Shown here in pieces: positions 6,494 to 11,318 of a stretch of DNA of 11,318 bases; within the stretch, counting starts at the first letter, position 1, and each line of letters begins with the position of its first letter. The notes under the pieces are model-generated. The model was not told the DNA's origin. It saw only the letters and a program-made list of their open reading frames with translations, and did no database searches. Origin of the DNA: an uncultured Ruaniaceae bacterium (GTDB lineage: Bacteria; Actinomycetota; Actinomycetes; Actinomycetales; Beutenbergiaceae); the NCBI GenBank assembly GCA_938004115.1, contig CALKWS010000232.1:1-11318 (forward strand). Reading direction: 5' to 3'. The position numbers and the translations under genes were made by a program.

Positions 6494-6910
6494 CTAATCT
6501 TCCACGCCCGCAACCGTGCTGTGCGCCAGTCCCGCGTCCCGGTCGAGGACGTGGTGGTGCCGGGTGCGGGAAAGGAACGTCCGGATGGTGTCCCGGCTCT
6601 GGCTCAGGCACTCGATCCGGGCCTCGATGTCGCGCAACTCGGCCGCGAGCTGTTCGGCCACGTCCCGGCTGCAGGAGGCGACCGCGGCGGCGTCCCGCAC
6701 TCCTTCCAGGCCCAGGATGGCGCGCACGAGTTTGGTGGGCACACCGGAGCGGACCATGCCGGCGATCCGCTCCACCCGCGCCACGTCGTCCTCGGCGTAG
6801 ATGCGGTAGCCGTTCGGCGCACGGTCGGTGCTGAGCAGACCCTGCTGCTCGTAGTAGCGCAGCAACCTGGGCGCCACGCCGGTGCGCCGGGACAGTTCCC
6901 CGATCCTCAT
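6494..6910 (-). CDS. MerR-family transcriptional regulator
   Basis: The 138-residue product has a typical MerR N-terminal winged helix-turn-helix: MRIGELSRRTGVAPRLLRYYEQQGLL (residues 1-26; helix-turn-helix roughly 2-20), NGYRIY (33-38), then the second helix pair to about residue 70. A helical dimerisation segment follows (about 82-115). The C-terminal tail is short, so there is no large drug-binding domain of the BmrR type. Cys80, Cys101 and His118-His120 are present but do not reproduce the SoxR cluster or the CueR/ZntR ligand pattern, so the effector is unknown. The ATG at 6910 is preferred: it begins at the conserved MRIGE and has a GGGGG run (6916-6920) just upstream; an ATG at 6934 would add 8 residues. 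It is divergent from the MFS gene across an operator-like palindrome, so regulation of that transporter and of itself is likely. Confidence 0.9.
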   Translation of the reverse strand: MRIGELSRRTGVAPRLLRYYEQQGLLSTDRAPNGYRIYAEDDVARVERIAGMVRSGVPTKLVRAILGLEGVRDAAAVASCSRDVAEQLAAELRDIEARIECLSQSRDTIRTFLSRTRHHHVLDRDAGLAHSTVAGVED

Positions 6911-6921
6911 CGCCCACCCCC

Positions 6922-6953
6922 TTGACATTGACATTGATGTCAGACTCTACCGT
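6922..6953 (+). promoter_or_regulatory. MerR-type operator/promoter for the MFS gene
   Basis: TTGACA at 6922-6927 and TACCGT at 6948-6953 are separated by 20 bp. A long 19-20-bp spacer is the hallmark of MerR-controlled promoters. Within the spacer is the palindrome TGACAT-TG-ATGTCA (6929-6942). TTGACA is repeated directly at 6928-6933. A start point 7 nt after the -10 box falls at 6960-6961, on the ATG of the transporter gene, so the mRNA would be leaderless. The -10 match is moderate; the promoter call is inference from spacing, palindrome and divergent merR. Confidence 0.6.
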
Positions 6954-6960
6954 CCGAGTC

Positions 6961-8316
6961 ATGGCCACACCCGAGAAGCAGGAACCCGCGACGACGGACG
7001 TGACGGTAGGTGCAGCCGGTCCGGATGACGATGGGCGTGTTCGTGACCGGTCCGGTGCGCCGAAAGGTGCCCGGCGTCCAGGACCTGCCGGGCCGCCGGC
7101 GCGCCCCGGCGGCGCCGACCGCGGGATGCCCTGGGCGGCCTTGCTGACCATGGCCCTGACCACGTTCATCGTGGTCAGCGGGGAGATGATGCCGGCTGCC
7201 GTGTTGCCCGCGCTGGCCGCCGACTTGCGGGTCTCCCTGTCCAGCGCCGGCTTGTTGGTCTCGGCATGGGCGGCGGTGGTCGTGGTGGCCACCTTCCCGC
7301 TGGCCCGCCTGACCGCGCGTCTGGCGCGCCCGGTCGTGATCGGTTGGGCGCTGACCGTGTTCGCAATCGCCACCCTGGTCACGGCGTTCGCGCCGACCTA
7401 CGCGATCGCGATGGGCTCCCGGCTCCTCGCCGCCGGCGCTACGGGGTTGTTGTGGGCCACCGTCAACGGGCATGCCGCGGCGATCGTGGCACCGCAGCGG
7501 ATCGCCCGGGCCGCCGCCGTCGTGCTGTTCGGCGGGATGCTCGGCACGGTGGCGGCTATCCCCGCCGCCAGTGCGCTGGCAGGGCTGTTCGGGTGGCGGG
7601 TGCCCTTCGCCGGGCTCGGCGTGTTGGCCCTGGCCGGCGCCGCGGCCGTCGCCCGGGTGCTGCGGCAGCCCGGGGCCGGCGACGTGGAACCGAGCAGGCG
7701 GCCCGGGGCCGGCAACGGACGGGCCGGGACCACCCGAGGTACCGGGCCGTCGATGGTGCGCGCGCTGGTCCTGGTGGCGACCCTGGGAGCGCTGGTCATG
7801 GCCGGCCACTTCACCGCGTTCACGTTCGTCGCCGAACTGCTCCTGCCCAGCGCGGTACCGGCCGCCGTGCTGCTGTTGGTGTTCGGTCTGGCAGGTGCGG
7901 CCGGCGTGGCACTGGTCGGCCTCACCAGCGACCGTTACCCCGGCGTTGTACCAGCGCTGGTGGCCCTGACGATGGCGGCCGGCCTGATCGCGCTGCCGGG
8001 TCTTGGCCGGGGTCCCGTCTTCGATCTGGCGGTGATGGTCGGTTGGGGGGCCGTGGCCGGTGCGGTGGGACCCGCGCTGCAGGCCGCGCTGATGCGGATG
8101 GCCGGCGCCGGCCATCGCCGCACCGCGGGCTCGTTGATGCCGGTCGCGATGAACCTGGGTATCGCGGTCGGCGCAGCCGCCGGCAGCGGCGTGATCGACC
8201 GGTGGTCACTGGGCCTCCTGCCCCCGCTGGCCGCGGCACCCGCCCTGATCGCCGCCGCCGGGTTCGTGGTGGTGGGATGGCGCGCCTCCCGCCCTCGGGT
8301 CATGGTGTGCGCGTGA
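6961..8316 (+). CDS. MFS transporter, DHA1/AraJ-type (drug or metabolite efflux)
   Basis: A 451-residue major facilitator protein resembling the DHA1/AraJ branch of proton-driven exporters. TM1 carries FIVVSGEMMPAAVLPALAADL and is followed by LLVSAWAAVVVVATFPLARLTARLARP, equivalent to the family's TM2/loop 2-3 region. GSRLLAAGATGLLWATVNG then marks TM4. About 12 hydrophobic segments are visible, split by a central hydrophilic loop (about 233-272) in which RxPGAG occurs twice, reflecting a 13-bp DNA direct repeat (7668-7680, 7701-7713; 33-bp period, in frame). The first 55 residues are hydrophilic, Pro/Gly/Asp-rich and probably a disordered cytoplasmic tail. Start: ATG 6961 fits a leaderless mRNA from the divergent promoter; ATG 6937 and TTG 6922 are in frame but lie in the operator, and ATG 7126 would remove the tail. 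Substrate unknown; MerR is the likely regulator. Confidence 0.85.
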   Translation: MATPEKQEPATTDVTVGAAGPDDDGRVRDRSGAPKGARRPGPAGPPARPGGADRGMPWAALLTMALTTFIVVSGEMMPAAVLPALAADLRVSLSSAGLLVSAWAAVVVVATFPLARLTARLARPVVIGWALTVFAIATLVTAFAPTYAIAMGSRLLAAGATGLLWATVNGHAAAIVAPQRIARAAAVVLFGGMLGTVAAIPAASALAGLFGWRVPFAGLGVLALAGAAAVARVLRQPGAGDVEPSRRPGAGNGRAGTTRGTGPSMVRALVLVATLGALVMAGHFTAFTFVAELLLPSAVPAAVLLLVFGLAGAAGVALVGLTSDRYPGVVPALVALTMAAGLIALPGLGRGPVFDLAVMVGWGAVAGAVGPALQAALMRMAGAGHRRTAGSLMPVAMNLGIAVGAAAGSGVIDRWSLGLLPPLAAAPALIAAAGFVVVGWRASRPRVMVCA

Positions 8317-8344
8317 TCGCCGCGGGAAGCCGTCACGGCGATGC

Positions 8345-8412
8345 AGGCCCGCAACCCCCGACCTCCCGGCCGCGACCCCCGACCTACCGGCCCGCGACCC
8401 CCGACCTCCCGG
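8345..8412. repeat. Three-copy 21-22-bp tandem repeat upstream of glmS
   Basis: ACCCCCGACCTMCCGG occurs at 8354-8369, 8375-8390 and 8397-8412 (M is C, A, C), with periods of 21 and 22 bp and similar GC-rich linkers. It lies in the MFS-glmS intergenic region (8317-8491) and ends about 65 bp before the glmS -10 box. The uneven period argues against coding. Its reverse complement shares the core GGTCGGGGGTC-GCGG with the 17-bp repeat at 3901-3943. Confidence 0.65.
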
Positions 8413-8477
8413 CGCGGACCGCCTACCCCCTCTGCTCGAACCGGCCGGCCGTCGCATATCGCCAACCGGGTCGGGCG

Positions 8478-8483
8478 TATAAA
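8478..8483 (+). promoter_or_regulatory. -10 box of glmS, leaderless-type
   Basis: TATAAA at 8478-8483 is a strong -10 match in very GC-rich DNA. The expected transcription start is 8490-8492, at or 1-2 nt before the glmS ATG at 8492. There is no ribosome binding site between. I see no good -35 hexamer 16-19 bp upstream. A leaderless mRNA, common in actinobacteria, is the simplest reading. No sign of a glmS ribozyme, which in any case needs an upstream leader. Confidence 0.55.
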
Positions 8484-8491
8484 GTGCGCAC

Positions 8492-10351
8492 ATGTGCGGA
8501 ATCGTCGGATACGCAGGCCCAACGACTGCTGATGACCGGCCCCTGGAGGTGGTGCTGGAGGGGTTGCGCCGGCTGGAGTACCGGGGTTACGACTCCGCGG
8601 GCGTCGCGCTGGTGGGCGACGGCGGCGTGGCCAGCGCGAAACGGGCCGGCAAACTGGCCAACCTCCTGGAGGCGCTCGAGGACGAACCGCTACCGCCGGC
8701 CACCGCCGGCATCGGGCACACCCGCTGGGCCACGCACGGGGCGCCCACCGACGCCAACGCCCACCCCCACCTGTCCGCGGACGGCAAACTCGCCGTCATC
8801 CACAACGGCATCATCGAGAACTTCCCCGCCCTGAAGGGCGAACTGCAGGCCGCCGGCGTCTCCTTCACCTCCGACACCGACACCGAGGCCGCGGCCCACC
8901 TGCTCGCACAGGCCTACGCCCGCAGCGGTGACCTGACCGAGGCGATGCGCGCCGTGGCCGCCCGCCTGGAGGGGGCGTTCACCCTGCTGGCGGTGCACGC
9001 CGACGAACCAGGCACGGTGGTCGGCGCGCGGCGCAACTCCCCGCTGGTGGTGGGCCTGGGGGACGGGGCGAACTACCTCGGCTCGGACGTCGCGGCGTTC
9101 ATCACCTCCACCCGGGAGGCGATGGAGGTGGGCCAGGACCAGGTCGTCACCCTCACCGCCACCGACGTCACCATCACCGACCTGCAGGGCACCGAGGTCA
9201 CCGACGCGGACCGCTTCACCGTGGACTGGGACGCCGAGGCCGCGGTCAAGGGCGGGTTCGCCACCTTCATGGACAAGGAGATCCACGACCAGCCCCAGGC
9301 CGTGGCGGACACCCTACGAGCCCGGATCGGCCCGGACGGCCAGCTCGCCCTCGATGAGATGCGGATCAGCCCCGAGTTGCTGCGCAGCGTGGACAAGATC
9401 GTGGTGATCGCCTGCGGTACCGCCGCCTACGCCGGGCACGTGGCCAAGTACGCCATCGAGCACTGGTGCCGCATCCCGGTGGAGGTGGAACTGGCACACG
9501 AGTTCCGCTACCGGGACCCGGTGGTCTCGGAGAAGACGCTCATCGTGGCGATCTCCCAGTCCGGGGAGACAATGGACACCATCATGGCGCTGCGGCACGG
9601 GCGGGAGCAGGGCGCGAAAGTGCTCGCGATCGTCAACACCCACGGCTCGACCATCGCCCGGGAGGCCGACGCGGTGCTGTACACCCACGCCGGACCGGAG
9701 GTGGCCGTGGCCTCCACCAAGGCGTTCCTGGCCCAGATCGCCGGGTGTTACCTGCTCGGCCTCTACCTGGCCCAGTTGCGCGGGTACAAGTACATCGACG
9801 AGGTGGCCGGCTACCTCGAGGAACTCGCGGCGATCCCCGCCAAGATCCAGACCGTCATCGACCGGGAGAACGAGGTCCGCGACGTCGCCCGGTCGATGCA
9901 GGATGCGACCTCGGTGCTGTTCCTGGGCCGGCACGTGGGGTACCCGGTGGCGATGGAGGGGGCGCTGAAACTCAAGGAACTCGCCTATATCCACGCAGAG
10001 GGCTTCGCGGCCGGGGAGCTCAAGCACGGACCGATAGCACTGATCGAACCAGGCCAGCCGGTGTTCGTCATCGTGCCCACCCCGCGCCGGCCCACCCTGC
10101 ACGCCAAGGTGGTCTCCAACATCTCCGAGATCCGCGCCCGCGGCGCACGCACCCTGGTGATCGCCGAGGAGGGGGACGAGCACGTCACCGAGATCGCCGA
10201 CGTGATCTTCCGGGTACCGCGCACACCGACGTTGATGATGCCGCTGGTGACGGTGGTGCCGCTGCAGATCTTCGCCTCGGCCCTGGCCGCCGCGAAAGGG
10301 TACGACGTGGACCAGCCGCGTAACCTGGCCAAGTCGGTGACAGTCGAGTAG
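8492..10351 (+). CDS. glmS: Glutamine-fructose-6-phosphate aminotransferase (isomerising)
   Basis: GlmS makes glucosamine-6-phosphate from fructose-6-phosphate and glutamine, the committed step to UDP-GlcNAc. The 619-residue protein is full length. The N-terminal glutaminase domain (about 2-230) begins MCGIVGYAG, with Cys2 the nucleophile after Met removal, and has EYRGYDSAG (29-37), GHTRWATHG (75-83), HNGIIEN (104-110) and SDTDTE (127-132). Two sugar-isomerase (SIS) domains follow: ACGTAAYAG (307-315), SQSGET (355-360) and ASTKAF (407-412), then EGALKLKELAYIHAEG (489-504) and GELKHGPIAL (508-517). The C-terminus NLAKSVTVE contains the conserved active-site Lys614. No ribosome binding site precedes ATG 8492. 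The enzyme of the next step, GlmM, lies upstream in the window, and acpS follows after 70 bp. Confidence 0.97.
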   Translation: MCGIVGYAGPTTADDRPLEVVLEGLRRLEYRGYDSAGVALVGDGGVASAKRAGKLANLLEALEDEPLPPATAGIGHTRWATHGAPTDANAHPHLSADGKLAVIHNGIIENFPALKGELQAAGVSFTSDTDTEAAAHLLAQAYARSGDLTEAMRAVAARLEGAFTLLAVHADEPGTVVGARRNSPLVVGLGDGANYLGSDVAAFITSTREAMEVGQDQVVTLTATDVTITDLQGTEVTDADRFTVDWDAEAAVKGGFATFMDKEIHDQPQAVADTLRARIGPDGQLALDEMRISPELLRSVDKIVVIACGTAAYAGHVAKYAIEHWCRIPVEVELAHEFRYRDPVVSEKTLIVAISQSGETMDTIMALRHGREQGAKVLAIVNTHGSTIAREADAVLYTHAGPEVAVASTKAFLAQIAGCYLLGLYLAQLRGYKYIDEVAGYLEELAAIPAKIQTVIDRENEVRDVARSMQDATSVLFLGRHVGYPVAMEGALKLKELAYIHAEGFAAGELKHGPIALIEPGQPVFVIVPTPRRPTLHAKVVSNISEIRARGARTLVIAEEGDEHVTEIADVIFRVPRTPTLMMPLVTVVPLQIFASALAAAKGYDVDQPRNLAKSVTVE

Positions 10352-10365
10352 CGGCCCGGTTCGTC

Positions 10366-10393
10366 GCGGGCCGTCCCGGGCCCGACGGCCCGC
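10366..10393 (+). terminator. GC-rich hairpin between glmS and acpS
   Basis: GCGGGCCGT (10366-10374) and ACGGCCCGC (10385-10393) form a 9-bp stem with a 10-nt loop, 14 bp after the glmS stop. No U-tract follows, so it may be a weak terminator, an attenuator or an mRNA-stabilising stem instead of a full stop. acpS begins 28 bp further on with its own strong ribosome binding site. Confidence 0.45.
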
Positions 10394-10421
10394 CCGCAAC
10401 GCCCGGGGTGAAGGAGGAGCG

Positions 10422-10772
10422 GTGATCGTGGGTGTGGGGATCGATGTGGTGGACGTGCAACGGTTCATGGACACCCTGCAGCGCGCGCCGGGGCTGCGCG
10501 AGCGCCTGTTCACCCCGGCCGAGCGGGAGTTGCCGGACGCCTCGCTGGCGGCCAGGTTCGCGGCCAAGGAGGCGATCGCCAAGACGATGGGCGCCCCGGC
10601 AGGCCTGAGCTGGCAGGACGTGACCGTGCACCGCATCGCCGGGGGGCCGCCCCGGGTGGAGGTCACCGGTACCGTGGCCCGCGCGGCCCGGGACCTGGGC
10701 ATCCGCAACTGGATGCTGTCCATCTCCCACGACGCCGGGATCGCCTCGGCGATGGCCCTGGCGCAGCGATGA
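10422..10772 (+). CDS. acpS: Holo-[acyl-carrier-protein] synthase
   Basis: AcpS transfers 4'-phosphopantetheine from CoA to a serine of acyl carrier protein, activating fatty acid synthesis. The 116-residue product matches the small trimeric AcpS type. The Mg/CoA-binding residues are visible: Asp8 in GVGIDVVD (4-11) and Glu50 in ARFAAKEAIAKTMG (44-57). The C-terminal SISHD (100-104) is the usual conserved end motif. The GTG at 10422 is supported by a perfect AAGGAGG at 10411-10417, 4 nt upstream, the best ribosome binding site in the window. Its TGA overlaps the ATG of nnrE by 4 bp, so the two are translationally coupled. CoA made by the pathway starting at coaA (5512-6489) is its substrate. 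Confidence 0.95.
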   Translation: MIVGVGIDVVDVQRFMDTLQRAPGLRERLFTPAERELPDASLAARFAAKEAIAKTMGAPAGLSWQDVTVHRIAGGPPRVEVTGTVARAARDLGIRNWMLSISHDAGIASAMALAQR

Positions 10773-11318
10773 TCGAGGGGTACGGCGCCCAGGCGGTCCG
10801 GGACGCCGAGGCCCCGGCCCTGGCCGCGGGCCGCCCGCTGATGCGCAACGCCGCCTTCGCCCTGGCGAACCATGTCGCCGCCCTGCTTCGGGAGCACGAC
10901 CTGCCCGTGGTCGGCGCGCGGGTGCTGGTGCTCGTCGGCGGCGGGAACAACGGCGGTGACGGCCTGTTCGCCGCCGCCGACCTGCGGGCACGCGGGGCGC
11001 AGGTTACCTGCCTGCTGGCCCATGCCGGCCCGCATCCCGAGGGACTGGTGACGGCCCGGCGCGCCGGGGTGAGGCTGGTGGACCTGACCCCGCCCGGCCA
11101 GGACGTGGACGCCACCGTCGCCCGGTGGGGCGCCTGGGCCGACGCGTGGGTGGACGCCCTCGCCGGGATCGGCGTCACCGGCCCGTTGCGCGGACTGCCG
11201 GCGCAGGTCACCCGCAGCCTGCTGGCAACCCGCGGTGCCCACCCGGTGGTTCCCGTGGTGGTGGCGGTGGATGTCCCCAGCGGGGTCGGCGCCGAACCCG
11301 GCGCTGCGGCGGACGACG
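10769..11318 (+). CDS. nnrE: NAD(P)H-hydrate epimerase domain, likely bifunctional Nnr (partial)
   Basis: The reading frame is open from ATG 10769 to the window end (183 codons, no stop). The N-terminus MIEGYGAQAVRDAE and GRPLMRNAAFALA (21-33) match the YjeF_N epimerase domain. The nucleotide-binding loop VGGGNNGGDGLFAA (56-69), DALAGIGVTGPLRG (129-142, Asp129) and VAVDVPSGV (165-173) are diagnostic. The enzyme epimerises R/S forms of hydrated, damaged NAD(P)H so that the partner dehydratase can repair them. In most bacteria the epimerase is fused to the dehydratase NnrD, which would lie beyond the window; that part is not visible, so the fusion is inferred. The start overlaps the acpS stop as ATGA. 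In actinobacteria alr and tsaE commonly follow; this cannot be checked here. Confidence 0.92.
   Translation, partial: MIEGYGAQAVRDAEAPALAAGRPLMRNAAFALANHVAALLREHDLPVVGARVLVLVGGGNNGGDGLFAAADLRARGAQVTCLLAHAGPHPEGLVTARRAGVRLVDLTPPGQDVDATVARWGAWADAWVDALAGIGVTGPLRGLPAQVTRSLLATRGAHPVVPVVVAVDVPSGVGAEPGAAADD

Noticed and set aside
4600..6834. A 744-codon open frame on the plus strand opposite the esterase, coaA and merR
   Set aside because: It is antisense to three genes with intact catalytic motifs. The translation is a low-complexity Arg/Gly/Pro/His-rich sequence typical of antisense reading in high-GC DNA, with no family resemblance.
6494..6910. MerR protein as SoxR- or metal-sensing type
   Set aside because: Only two cysteines (80 and 101) are present, without the SoxR C-x2-C-x-C-x5-C cluster or the paired C-terminal cysteines of CueR/ZntR. 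No effector class can be named.
8345..8412. Tandem repeat considered as a CRISPR array
   Set aside because: Units are only 21-22 bp apart with 5-6-bp GC-rich linkers and no unique spacers, and no cas genes are nearby.
8317..8491. glmS ribozyme or other riboswitch upstream of glmS
   Set aside because: The -10 box sits directly before the ATG, leaving no leader, and the region is mostly a tandem repeat. The glmS ribozyme is known mainly from Firmicutes.
9314..11242. A 642-codon minus-strand open frame opposite glmS, acpS and nnrE
   Set aside because: It is a shadow of three clearly recognisable plus-strand genes; no ribosome binding site or domain is apparent.
1..11318. Mobile element, defence system, tRNA/rRNA gene or biosynthetic cluster
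   Set aside because: No transposase, integrase, terminal inverted repeats, tRNA-like cloverleaf, restriction, toxin-antitoxin or secondary-metabolite genes were seen. The window is housekeeping genes plus a small regulator/efflux pair and an esterase.

Overview
The window is a GC-rich, densely packed chromosomal segment of an actinobacterium. A Micrococcales-like lineage is my inference from the protein sequences and the gene neighbourhood; the sequence cannot prove it. Nearly all genes are conserved housekeeping genes, and GTG starts are common (rplM, rpsI, dedA, acpS and probably coaA).

Layout. Positions 1-178 hold the 5' end of an unrecognised, acidic, proline-rich minus-strand gene that runs off the window. 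A gene-free stretch (179-570) follows, with an 18-bp direct repeat, an 18-bp near-palindrome, a good sigma-70-type promoter and a leader of about 170 nt. Then come rplM (L13) and rpsI (S9), closed by a strong stem-loop, glmM (phosphoglucosamine mutase) and a DedA-family membrane protein gene. On the minus strand, converging on dedA, is a tight gene string read merR -> coaA (pantothenate kinase) -> type B carboxylesterase, with gaps of 4 and 12 nt. The merR gene is divergent from an MFS efflux-type transporter; the short gap between them carries a MerR-type operator/promoter. The plus strand continues with glmS, acpS and nnrE (the last cut by the window end; acpS/nnrE share a 4-bp ATGA overlap).

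How the genes connect. GlmS and GlmM are consecutive steps to UDP-GlcNAc (fructose-6-P -> glucosamine-6-P -> glucosamine-1-P), feeding peptidoglycan synthesis. DedA proteins are linked to undecaprenyl-phosphate recycling, which would fit the same pathway. CoaA starts CoA synthesis and AcpS uses CoA to activate acyl carrier protein. NnrE repairs damaged NAD(P)H hydrates. MerR and the MFS transporter look like a small regulated efflux module. The conserved core is rplM-rpsI-glmM ... coaA ... glmS-acpS-nnr. DedA, the esterase and MerR/MFS look like lineage-specific additions.

I do not see an undescribed defence, mobile or biosynthetic system. The points most worth a second look are regulatory or structural: the MerR/MFS divergent promoter that predicts a leaderless transporter mRNA, a leaderless-type glmS start, the merR-coaA-esterase arrangement, the palindrome and leader upstream of rplM, and short tandem repeats in two intergenic spots that share a GGYCGGGGGTC core.
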